From assembly GCA_038323965.1 (NCBI GenBank), contig JBBQHM010000003.1, positions 1 to 53,258 of the forward strand: a DNA stretch of 53,258 bases. Direction: 5' to 3'. This DNA is from JBBQHM01 sp038323965. Lineage in GTDB: Bacteria; Verrucomicrobiota; Verrucomicrobiia; Chthoniobacterales; UBA10450. The position numbers and the translations under genes are program-made. Of the stretch, positions 24,008 through 31,122 are shown one piece after another. Every line of letters starts with the position of its first letter. Position 1 is the first letter of the stretch. The notes under the pieces are model-generated. The model was not told the origin of the DNA, ran no database searches, and saw only the letters and a list, made by a program, of their open reading frames with translations.

Positions 24008-25525
24008 TTAACGCACGTCTTCGATATAACTCGCGATCCGATATTCAACCGGAGGGCCAGCTGTCCCGCGAAGCGCCTTGTCGAAATGAAATCCGGTGTT
24101 GCCATTGCCCGAGAAATTCTTGCACGTAATCGCGCCGTAGACATCAGGGTTACCCGTCAGGCTGAAATTTGCGTCCGGCGCATAGAACGTAGCCCAGACA
24201 TTGCCGGGCGGAGCGATGCTTATCGTCTGCTGCGTTCCATTTGTCGGCGAAATGCCCACGAACTGGAGGTGCCCCGCGCGGCTTACGCTCGTTGAATTTG
24301 TCCCATCGGCATTCTTCACCCCGGTCGCGCCATCAACGTTATTATTTATGATGTCACGCGCCTTGTTGTTCACGTTGCCAGTAAAGTAAATCTTCGCATT
24401 CACTCCCTTCGCAATTGTGATATCCCCGACGTCACCGGTGATAACGACAGTCACATATGTTTCAACGGGGTTCCCACTCGCATCCGACCGGACGTTTATG
24501 GTTACACCATTTAACGAAGAGTAGAGATACCAATCGGGCGTGGCCGAACTGGTCGACGTACTACTCGGATTTATCGTCGACGGACTGCCGATCTTGTAGG
24601 GATTGCTGACAGGTGGCACCGGCTGCACTACCGGCGGTGCCGTAAAGGAGATCGTATTATCGATTGTACCCGTGATGCTACTGTTCGAATGAGTCACGTT
24701 TCCACCATTGGTTCCTACATCCCCGTAAATCGTTCCACCCTGACTGAAACTTGCGGTATCGACGGCAACGTTGCCGTTGCGCGAGTCTGCATAGTGCGCG
24801 TCCGCGGGATTATTCGCGCAAAAGTAATACGTTCCATTGTGCGCATCGTAGCTATCGACGACGCCGGCCGACCCTGGTCCGGAAAAAGCCCCAAGAACTT
24901 TTAGAAAGCCTTCGAATGGTTCCACGGGTGCCGCGATTAGTTCAATCCGCCGGCTGACCTTGGGATTCGCAACAGTTTGCACGTAGGCGTTAGTTCCGTC
25001 GCCGTCCCCATATTTCGCAATAAAGTGATCGTAGTTGAAATCGATCTTACGGAGGAGACTATCGCCCTTTGTGGTCGAGTTCATGCGGTCGTCCAAGCTA
25101 ATCCGCTTCAGACCACGCACGACGGCATTGCCAATCGCGCGAATGCGATAATAGGGATTCGAGCTCGTATCGGCCCACACCTGGTCGACAGTTACCGTTG
25201 TTGAGAAACTGTTGGACGGACCAAAAGTCGTCGCGCCTGCTGAAGTCCAGGTAGGAGTGCCGGCCCCTGCAACTGCATTCCAACTACTACTCGTGAACTG
25301 CGTCCCGGGATTGGAAACTGCCCTTCGGCACTCAGCGTACCCTATGTCTCCACCCGCTTCCGCAGCGTATAGCGCTTCCTTCCAGGCCTTCACCTGAGTG
25401 CTCGTCGCATTATAGCGCTGGGTGCAGTTCATCAGCACGTTCGCGGCAACAGCCGCGATGATAACGATCACAACCAGCGCGGCTATGATGGCGCTCCCAC
25501 TTTCTGGATTGCTCTTGATTTTCAT
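24008..25525 (-). CDS. Large PilX/GspK-like prepilin, cassette B
   Basis: A 505-residue secreted protein with a type IV prepilin-like N-terminus: NPESGSAIIAALVVIVIIAA, in which glycine at -1 is kept but the usual Glu at +5 is missing, as in GspK/PilX tip subunits. After the helix comes WKEALYAAEAGGDIGYAE, shared with PilX-type proteins. The large C-terminal domain holds repetitive beta-rich sequence ending in FYAPDANFSLTGNPDVYGAI, as in the DUF7305-like domain of PilX-type proteins. The frame is open to 25636, but MKIKSNPESG at 25525 starts 19 bases after the preceding gene. It is the third gene of cassette B and a clear homologue of 26768-28207. Confidence 0.8.
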   Translation of the reverse strand: MKIKSNPESGSAIIAALVVIVIIAAVAANVLMNCTQRYNATSTQVKAWKEALYAAEAGGDIGYAECRRAVSNPGTQFTSSSWNAVAGAGTPTWTSAGATTFGPSNSFSTTVTVDQVWADTSSNPYYRIRAIGNAVVRGLKRISLDDRMNSTTKGDSLLRKIDFNYDHFIAKYGDGDGTNAYVQTVANPKVSRRIELIAAPVEPFEGFLKVLGAFSGPGSAGVVDSYDAHNGTYYFCANNPADAHYADSRNGNVAVDTASFSQGGTIYGDVGTNGGNVTHSNSSITGTIDNTISFTAPPVVQPVPPVSNPYKIGSPSTINPSSTSTSSATPDWYLYSSLNGVTINVRSDASGNPVETYVTVVITGDVGDITIAKGVNAKIYFTGNVNNKARDIINNNVDGATGVKNADGTNSTSVSRAGHLQFVGISPTNGTQQTISIAPPGNVWATFYAPDANFSLTGNPDVYGAITCKNFSGNGNTGFHFDKALRGTAGPPVEYRIASYIEDVR

Positions 25526-25544
25526 AAGGCCCACGTTAGATCGA

Positions 25545-26201
25545 TTAGCCGCGACGCTTGTTACGGAGATAGGCTTTTGCGAACACAGTTGTACCATCGC
25601 GCTTGTCTCGCTGTGACTGACTCGGAGGCGAGCCATTGTTGGCTGGATTGAAGTTAAAGGTAGGTAGGAACGTTACAGTAGACGTGGCGAACTCAGTATT
25701 CGAAAGTTCCACGTCGGTAGTCTCAGCCACGAGCGAGTCCGTGCTCGCCGCAATGGTAGTTACCACGCCGTCTTCCGTGCGCGTGATAGTCTGGTTGTTA
25801 AGTGTATAGCCGATCGTTGCGCTCGTAGCGCCGTAATCTATCACCGCGCCATTCGCGGTGGGCGTAATGGTCGGGGAACGACGTTTGCCCGCATTCACAT
25901 TCCCAGTGCCCGCGTCGGCATCTCCCGCTGCAATGATATATTTCGGGAGGGTGCATGTCACCGACTGCTTGTCCGCGGAGGTAGTGACAACCGTTGCCCG
26001 CTTCACGTCTCTGCTAAGATAGTCAATAATACGGATTTGCTGCATGTGCGTGGCAAAGAAGTCGTCGGCCGCGGCCAGGCTTTTTTGCAGCGAAACGGAC
26101 GTGGTAAGGATGGCGGCGAACATCAGGGAAGAGATACCCACTGAGACCATCATTTCGGACAACGTGAATCCCTTCTCCGTAGTAGAACTTCCGAGCTTCA
26201 T
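25545..26201 (-). CDS. GspJ/PilW-like minor prepilin, cassette B
   Basis: A 218-residue protein with a textbook prepilin leader: EKG followed by FTLSEMMVSVGISSLMFAAI, with Glu at +5 of the mature protein. The globular domain begins with QKSLAAADDFFATHMQQIRI and DYLSRDVKRATVVTT, as in PulJ/PilW proteins. It ends in a basic tail (KAYLRNKRRG). Its start overlaps the preceding gene's stop by four bases (ATGA). By eye it is roughly two-thirds identical over the N-terminal 90 residues to 28218-28847, its counterpart in cassette A. It is predicted to be processed by a prepilin peptidase encoded elsewhere. Confidence 0.82.
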   Translation of the reverse strand: MKLGSSTTEKGFTLSEMMVSVGISSLMFAAILTTSVSLQKSLAAADDFFATHMQQIRIIDYLSRDVKRATVVTTSADKQSVTCTLPKYIIAAGDADAGTGNVNAGKRRSPTITPTANGAVIDYGATSATIGYTLNNQTITRTEDGVVTTIAASTDSLVAETTDVELSNTEFATSTVTFLPTFNFNPANNGSPPSQSQRDKRDGTTVFAKAYLRNKRRG

Positions 26202-26704
26202 TTTTTTATCCCCGTAGAAATCAAAGACTCGGTTTCTTCAGAGCGGCTCCTGCCGCTGAAAGTCGTAGTCCAGGTGTAACGAACGTTTGTTCGCAACATG
26301 CTTGTGGTAGTCCGAAATGATGATCCTCCGGTCCAACTAACCGTAGGTGTGATGCTTAAACCGGCGCTGCGAGAGTAGACCACTGATGGAATTCCGGATG
26401 GATAATCCGAGATCGTGATCGTTTCGACTACTCGCTGTGCCAGCGGTGCGCTGTTTGAGGGCACGGCAAGCAGCGTGCTCATATAGGACGCACTTTCCAA
26501 GTCGGTGAAGGCAAGGCTGCGAAATGTCTCAAGCCGATCCTGCACCCCTTGGATGGCCGCCACGTTCTCCTTGCTGGCGTTGATGTAACGCAGGCAAACA
26601 GCGTTTACCTCGAAAACGGAAGAGAAAAAACCCGCGACAAGCAATACCGCCACCATCGCTTCCGTAAGCGTGGTGCCAGCGTTAAGATTTCGGCGGAGGT
26701 GCAT
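26198..26704 (-). CDS. GspI/PilV-like minor prepilin, cassette B
   Basis: A 168-residue protein starting MHLRRNLNAG, then TTLTEAMVAVLLVAGFFSSV, where Gly is at -1 and Glu at +5. This is a type III/prepilin-peptidase signal. The sequence FEVNAVCLRYINASKENVAA matches its paralogue at 28844-29338 closely. The frame is open to 26743, but the two TATAAT boxes at 26712-26726 lie inside that extension, so the ATG at 26704 is favoured. It is the first gene of cassette B and is coupled to the next by a four-base overlap. Confidence 0.8.
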   Translation of the reverse strand: MHLRRNLNAGTTLTEAMVAVLLVAGFFSSVFEVNAVCLRYINASKENVAAIQGVQDRLETFRSLAFTDLESASYMSTLLAVPSNSAPLAQRVVETITISDYPSGIPSVVYSRSAGLSITPTVSWTGGSSFRTTTSMLRTNVRYTWTTTFSGRSRSEETESLISTGIKK

Positions 26705-26711
26705 GTGCGGA

Positions 26712-26726
26712 ATTATAGTAATTATA
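26712..26726 (-). promoter_or_regulatory. Tandem TATAAT boxes before prepilin cassette B
   Basis: On the minus strand the 63-base gap reads TATAATTACTATAAT just before the start of the cassette B operon: two perfect -10 hexamers at 26721-26726 and 26712-26717, nine bases apart. The nearer one is only eight bases before the ATG, so it would give a nearly leaderless message. No convincing -35 hexamer at 16-18 bases was seen. Confidence 0.45.
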
Positions 26727-26767
26727 TCACTTTGCGTGCCCAATTACCTCCCCGGCAATGCCTTCCG

Positions 26768-28207
26768 TCAGCGGACGTCTTCTACATAGCTCGCGATCCG
26801 ATAATCGACTGCGTCACCCATGTAATCGAGCGCCCGGTCGTAGTGCCAGCTGGTGTTCCCGTTTCCATAGAAGTTGTGGCAGACAATTGCGCCGAGAATA
26901 TCGGGATTCCCATTCATCGTAAAGTCAGCGCTAGGCGCGTAGAATGTTGCAGCGAAGTTGCCTGGCGGAGCGACATTGATGGTTTGAGTCACTGCCGGAT
27001 CAATGGGGCTGACACCGTAGAACTGGAGATTTCCGGCCACGTTGCTCTCATTGATCATATCGCGCGCTTTGAAGCTTATATTGCCATCGAAGAAGATCTG
27101 CAGATGCACGTTCGGTTTGATATCGATGGAGCCAGTCATGTCGCCAGTGAGATGAATGGCCACATAGGTTTGGGCTGAGTCTACCGAGTTGATCGTTAAT
27201 TTATTGTTCCAGGAGGAGATTAAGTAGGTAGTCGGCACGTTCGCGCTGCCGGCAACAAGAGGAGTGACCACCACGTTTGAGGTAACGTTGCTGGGCGACG
27301 CCTGCGGAGCTGGCAGGGTCGTCGGCATTTTGAACGGCGGCAGCGTGAAAGGAACATTGTTGTCAATCGTGCCCGAGACGTAGCTGGATCGAACGACAGT
27401 TCCTCCATTAGTCGCCAGGTTTCCGTAGATTGTTCCCATGACGGTGGCCACGCCTGTACCGATTTCTACGTTACCGCTGCGGGAGTCGGAGTAGTGGGGA
27501 TCAGCCGGATTATTAGCGGCGAAATAGTAGGCACCGTTACTCGAGTTGAAGCTGTCGATTTGAGCCGCCGAGCCGAGCCCGTAGAAAGTTCCGCTGGCTT
27601 TGATCGCTGCTTCGAAAGGCGTGACCGGACCCGCGATCTGTTCGATGCGCCGTGTGATTTGTGGTCGCGGAACGGCGACGAGCGCCTTGCCTACGCCGTC
27701 GCCGTTCGGACCATATGCTGCGGTGAAATGATCATAGTTAAAGTCAATCTTCCGCAACAAACTATCGCCTCGAGTAGTGCCGTTCATGCGGTCATCCATG
27801 CCGACACGTCGTAAACCCATGACCGGAGCAGTCCCTTTAGTGCGAACGCGGTACCAAGGGTTTCCATTCACATCGTAATAGAAACGCTCGACGGTGCCGT
27901 CGGTGGTAAGACTATTCTGCCCAATGGTTGTTGTAGTCGAAGTATGGATAGAGCCAGCCACCGACCAACCGGTGAATGAGTTACTGGGATCGAGAATCGT
28001 TTTCCGTATTTCGGCATAAGCTATATCTCCGCCCGCTTCAGCCGCGTAAAGCGCCTCTTTCCACCCGCGCACCTGGCTCGATGATACATTGTATCGGGTG
28101 GTGCAGTTCATCAGCACGTTCGCTCCGATTAGCGACACGATCAGAATCGTGCCCAGGGCAAGCATCAGCGCGCTGGCGCTTTCGGTGTGATGGGTAGAAC
28201 GCTTCAC
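26768..28207 (-). CDS. Large PilX/GspK-like prepilin, cassette A
   Basis: A 479-residue homologue of 24008-25525. The N-terminus reads VKRSTHHTESASALMLALGT then ILIVSLIGANVLMN, and downstream WKEALYAAEAGGDIAYAEIR, KGDSLLRK-like RGDSLLRKIDFNYDHF and FYAPSADFTMNGNPDILGAI are shared with the paralogue. The frame is open to 28291, but the GTG at 28207 lies 10 bases after the preceding gene and fits the paralogue's start. Relative to cassette B, the glycine expected at -1 of the processing site is alanine (ESA instead of ESG), and Glu+5 is absent as in GspK. It may be processed poorly or not at all. Confidence 0.8.
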   Translation of the reverse strand: MKRSTHHTESASALMLALGTILIVSLIGANVLMNCTTRYNVSSSQVRGWKEALYAAEAGGDIAYAEIRKTILDPSNSFTGWSVAGSIHTSTTTTIGQNSLTTDGTVERFYYDVNGNPWYRVRTKGTAPVMGLRRVGMDDRMNGTTRGDSLLRKIDFNYDHFTAAYGPNGDGVGKALVAVPRPQITRRIEQIAGPVTPFEAAIKASGTFYGLGSAAQIDSFNSSNGAYYFAANNPADPHYSDSRSGNVEIGTGVATVMGTIYGNLATNGGTVVRSSYVSGTIDNNVPFTLPPFKMPTTLPAPQASPSNVTSNVVVTPLVAGSANVPTTYLISSWNNKLTINSVDSAQTYVAIHLTGDMTGSIDIKPNVHLQIFFDGNISFKARDMINESNVAGNLQFYGVSPIDPAVTQTINVAPPGNFAATFYAPSADFTMNGNPDILGAIVCHNFYGNGNTSWHYDRALDYMGDAVDYRIASYVEDVR

Positions 28208-28217
28208 GGTTAAGATA

Positions 28218-28847
28218 CTAGGCGCGGCGTTTATTACGTAGATACGAGGTCGCGTAGACGGTAGTCCCGGTGCGCGAAGCTGCGCTTCCACCGGAAGTGA
28301 AGATCGGCATAAACGTGACTGTCGTGCGCGAGTATTCTGTGTTCGCTAATTCCACATCGGTAGTCTGGGGGACCAGCTGATCGGTACTCGAAGCGATCGT
28401 GGTTACGACGCCATTCTCGCTCCGTTGAATAGTCGCGCCGCTCACTGCATAAACGACCGTTCCGGTCGACGCCCCGTAGTTCACCTGCGGTCCAGCCGAG
28501 GTGTTGGCGATCGTCGGGGTGCGAGGCATCCCAATTAACGCGGGGTTAGCAATGGCTTCGGCGTCGCCAGCCTCAATCACATACTTGGGCACTGTGATAG
28601 AGACAGACTGAAGATCGGTGGAAGTAGTCACAACCAAACCTCGTTTCACATCACGATTTAGATAATCGATGATACGAACCTGCTGCATGTGAGTGCCGAA
28701 GTAGTTATCCACGGCGTTAAAGCTTTTCTGTAGCCCAACCGATGCCGTGATTGTCGCCGCCATCATCACAGACGAGATGCCTACCGACACCATCAATTCC
28801 GTGACGGTAAAACCGCCATTGCGTTTATTATTTGTGCGTAGTTTCAT
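28218..28847 (-). CDS. GspJ/PilW-like minor prepilin, cassette A
   Basis: A 209-residue protein with the leader MKLRTNNKRNGG followed by FTVTELMVSVGISSVMMAAT, with Gly at -1 and Glu at +5. The sequence THMQQVRIIDYLNRDVKRGL and the PKYVIEAGDAEA segment are closely matched in the cassette B paralogue, as is the basic end SYLRNKRRA. PulJ/PilW-type proteins sit in the tip complex of type II secretion pseudopili or type IV pili. Its ATG overlaps the preceding stop by four bases. Confidence 0.82.
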   Translation of the reverse strand: MKLRTNNKRNGGFTVTELMVSVGISSVMMAATITASVGLQKSFNAVDNYFGTHMQQVRIIDYLNRDVKRGLVVTTSTDLQSVSITVPKYVIEAGDAEAIANPALIGMPRTPTIANTSAGPQVNYGASTGTVVYAVSGATIQRSENGVVTTIASSTDQLVPQTTDVELANTEYSRTTVTFMPIFTSGGSAASRTGTTVYATSYLRNKRRA

Positions 28848-29338
28848 TTTTTGGTTCCGTTGGAGATGATGGTGGTCGTCTGCTCGTTGCGGGCACGACT
28901 TCCGAAAGTAGCGTTCCAGGATGATGCGACTGTTAGTTGCACGAGAGTGCTTCCTAGTGATGACGCCGTGGCATCGAGACTAACAGTGCCATCCGTGTGC
29001 CGGGTAAGGCGCGTCGTGCCGCTGGCGGTAGGATAAGCGCTTAGTGAGACCGTTTCGGTGGTATTTTTTGCGAATTCGGAAGCGTTTGGCGGAGTGGCGA
29101 GCGTCGTCTGGAGATAAGACGTGTTGGTTAAATCAATGAAAGCAAGATTGCGCAGCGTCTCGGTGCGATCTTGGACGGCAGCGATGGCTGCGACCACTTC
29201 CTTACTGGCGCCGATGTAGCGCAGGCAGACGGCATTCACTTCGAAAATTGAGGCGAAGAATGCACCTAGTAGCACTGCGGCCACCATTACTTCAGGCAGT
29301 GTCTGCCCGCCTGCTCCGTTATCCCTGCGAAGTCTCAT
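28844..29338 (-). CDS. GspI/PilV-like minor prepilin, cassette A
   Basis: A 164-residue protein with the short leader MRLRRDNGAGG, then QTLPEVMVAAVLLGAFFASI; Glu is at +5 of the mature form. It shares FEVNAVCLRYIGASKE with its cassette B counterpart. It is the first gene of a six-gene leftward cluster and lies 15 bases after a perfect TATAAT box. The cluster lacks the assembly ATPase, inner-membrane platform, secretin and prepilin peptidase, so these minor pilins depend on machinery elsewhere in the genome. Confidence 0.82.
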   Translation of the reverse strand: MRLRRDNGAGGQTLPEVMVAAVLLGAFFASIFEVNAVCLRYIGASKEVVAAIAAVQDRTETLRNLAFIDLTNTSYLQTTLATPPNASEFAKNTTETVSLSAYPTASGTTRLTRHTDGTVSLDATASSLGSTLVQLTVASSWNATFGSRARNEQTTTIISNGTKK

Positions 29339-29353
29339 ACCCTTGTTATGGAA

Positions 29354-29359
29354 ATTATA
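29354..29359 (-). promoter_or_regulatory. TATAAT box before prepilin cassette A
   Basis: The minus strand reads CTTATAATTTCC here: a perfect -10 hexamer 15 bases before the ATG at 29338. The -35 region is weak (TAGCTT about 18 bases upstream). The remaining 29360-29573 holds no convincing gene; a GAGAATAGGGGTCA motif at 29392-29405 is also found near 49568. Confidence 0.5.
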
Positions 29360-29573
29360 AGCATCCGCTGTGCCGCGAAGCTATCGTTTGTGAGAATAGG
29401 GGTCAAAAACGATAATATCCATAATTTTGATGCAAATCTGCGAAATAGGCGTGGAAATAAAGCAAAAGTGAGAACTTTTAAGCTTGGGATGCTCCCGCCT
29501 GGTTACTGGGCTCCGCGACAAATGAAAACTTGGACAGCCCTCCTATTCCGCGTAGATCTCTTCAGCTAGCAAA

Positions 29574-29647
29574 CGGGCTGTGGCTCAGCTTGGTAGAGCG
29601 CCTGCCTCGGGTGCAGGAGGTCCAGGGTTCAAATCCCTGCAGCCCGA
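29574..29647 (+). tRNA. tRNA-Pro (anticodon CGG)
   Basis: Acceptor CGGGCTG (29574-29580) pairs with CAGCCCG (29640-29646), discriminator A. The anticodon stem CCTGC/GCAGG encloses CTCGGGT, giving anticodon CGG for CCG proline codons. The T-loop is GGTTCAAAT. The C at position 1 is typical for tRNA-Pro. CCA is not encoded. Confidence 0.97.
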
Positions 29648-29719
29648 TTGCCTTTTCCACAGGAATGTGTTGAAACAGGGAATGCGTACAAAATGGCGTC
29701 CACGGCCTCATAATTCTGC

Positions 29720-30394
29720 GTGAACCAGACTGTCCTAACCACTATTGCGCTGTCGGGTTTTGGTATCGCATTCTTTCACGCGGCGATCCCAACGCACTGG
29801 CTCCCATTTGTGCTGACTGCCCGCGTGCAAGGCTGGAGCCGCGGTAAAACCATCGCGCTCACCGCACTTGCCGGATCGGGTCACGTCATCATGACAGCAG
29901 CTCTAGGCCTCGCCATCACCGGCTTCGGGGCCGCCGCGAGTCACACGATTGGAAATTGGTTTCCGCGCATTGCCGGCGGCGCGCTCCTGCTCTTCGGACT
30001 TTACTATTGTGCGCGACAGCTCCTGGGGAAAGGCCATGTGCATTCCGGTTACCCCCACGAACATTTGCATGAACATGGCGCTGCAGTTCAATATTCGCCG
30101 CGGCGAACAAGCGATCGTGCGGCGATTCTGAGTTTGCTCGCGTTCCTGACGTTCTCGCCTTGCGAAGGCTTCGTCCCATTTTATGTGTCGGGAATTCGCT
30201 ACGGCTGGCAGGGATTCGCGGTCCTCACCGCGGTCTTATCAATCGCTACCGTCGCCGGGATGGTGCTCTTTACCACGATTACGATCGCCGGCCTGGGCAC
30301 AGTGAAGCTTGGCATTCTGGAGAAATACGAAAGCCTGCTGACGGGCGTTCTACTTTGTATCGTCGGTGTCTTAATAATGATTTTCGAACGATGA
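29720..30394 (+). CDS. Polytopic membrane protein with His-rich loop (NicO/TauE-like, putative metal or anion exporter)
   Basis: A 224-residue protein with about six transmembrane helices, starting at a GTG. The first helix has FFHAAIPTHWLPFVLTARVQ and the second ALAGSGHVIMTAALGL. The paired HA...H and GH motifs resemble those of NicO/RcnA-type nickel-cobalt exporters and related sulfite-exporter-like families. A cytoplasmic or periplasmic loop is rich in histidine (HVHSGYPHEHLHEHG), suggesting divalent metal binding. It overlaps the peroxiredoxin gene by ATGA, so the two are co-translated, hinting at a stress-related role. The substrate is inferred only. Confidence 0.65.
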   Translation: MNQTVLTTIALSGFGIAFFHAAIPTHWLPFVLTARVQGWSRGKTIALTALAGSGHVIMTAALGLAITGFGAAASHTIGNWFPRIAGGALLLFGLYYCARQLLGKGHVHSGYPHEHLHEHGAAVQYSPRRTSDRAAILSLLAFLTFSPCEGFVPFYVSGIRYGWQGFAVLTAVLSIATVAGMVLFTTITIAGLGTVKLGILEKYESLLTGVLLCIVGVLIMIFER

Positions 30395-30882
30395 CTACGC
30401 TCAATGTCCACGAGATGGCTCCGGATTTCCGCGCGGAGGCAGTCGGAGACGAGTTCGGCGAGGGCCGCGAGATTACTCTTTCGGATTTTCACGGAACGCC
30501 GGTCGTCCTTTATTTTTACCCGAAAGACGATACCCCCGGATGCACCGCGCAGGCGTGCCGTCTACGCGACGTTTGGATCGATCTTTCGCAGCGAGCGAAG
30601 ATCTTTGGCGTCAGCCCTGACACCGCGAAGAGCCATACGAAATTTATCTCAAAGTTTTCGCTCCCCTTCCCGCTCATCGCCGACCCGGAGCGTGCGATCG
30701 TTCAGGCCTACGGCGTTTGGATTGAAAAAAGCATGTACGGTAAGAAATACATGGGCGCAGAACGCACGACGTTTGTGATCGATGAGAATGGTCGGATTAG
30801 CGCAATCCTGCGCAAGGTAAAACCAGAGCAGCATGTCGAGCTGGTGACCCGGGCTCTGGAGGAGATTGAGGCACGGCGCTGA
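30391..30882 (+). CDS. bcp: Thioredoxin-dependent peroxiredoxin (BCP/PrxQ type)
   Basis: Reduces hydroperoxides in the cytoplasm using a peroxidatic cysteine. The 163-residue protein has Cys51 in DDTPGCTAQAC and a second cysteine at residue 56 five positions later, the PrxQ arrangement in which the latter acts as resolving cysteine. Other family features are VVLYFYPKDDTPG, FGVSPDTAKSHTKF, LPFPLIADPE and the late RTTFVIDENG. The frame is open from 30160, but MTTLNVHEMAPDF at 30391 is the family start and overlaps the upstream membrane protein by ATGA. Confidence 0.95.
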   Translation: MTTLNVHEMAPDFRAEAVGDEFGEGREITLSDFHGTPVVLYFYPKDDTPGCTAQACRLRDVWIDLSQRAKIFGVSPDTAKSHTKFISKFSLPFPLIADPERAIVQAYGVWIEKSMYGKKYMGAERTTFVIDENGRISAILRKVKPEQHVELVTRALEEIEARR

Positions 30883-30933
30883 ACACTTCGCTTGCACAAC
30901 GGCAGGCAAGGGCGAAGATGGCGCCGCTAATTT

Positions 30934-31038
30934 ATGGGATCTCTTAAGAAGCGCCGGAAGGCGAAAATCTCCAAGCACAAGCGCCGCAAGCGCATGAAGG
31001 AGAATCGTCACAAGAAGCGGCTACGTTACAAATCGTAA
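30934..31038 (+). CDS. AURKAIP1/COX24-domain microprotein, bS22/mS38-like ribosomal protein
   Basis: A 34-residue, very basic protein (MGSLKKRRKAKISKHKRRKR at its start, ending KKRLRYKS). It contains the COX24/AURKAIP1 motif (KKRRKAKISKHKRRKRMKENRHKKR region) of mitochondrial mS38 and of bS22 in actinobacterial ribosomes, which binds near the decoding centre. Homologues of this size are annotated in Bacteroidota and Verrucomicrobiota. It is too short for routine ORF calling. It lies 51 bases after bcp and 84 before the next gene's start, in the same direction. The role in this organism is an inference. Confidence 0.82.
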   Translation: MGSLKKRRKAKISKHKRRKRMKENRHKKRLRYKS

Positions 31039-31122
31039 TCCGCAGCCGGCAAAGAGATGTGAAATGCCTCCGAAGTGGAGCGCAGGTTGCTTCCCTTTCG
31101 CCGAGTGACTACAATCGGGCAC

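Noticed and set aside
29348..29569. 73-codon plus-strand frame before tRNA-Pro
   Set aside because: No recognisable motifs, it covers the promoter of the prepilin operon and has unusual composition.
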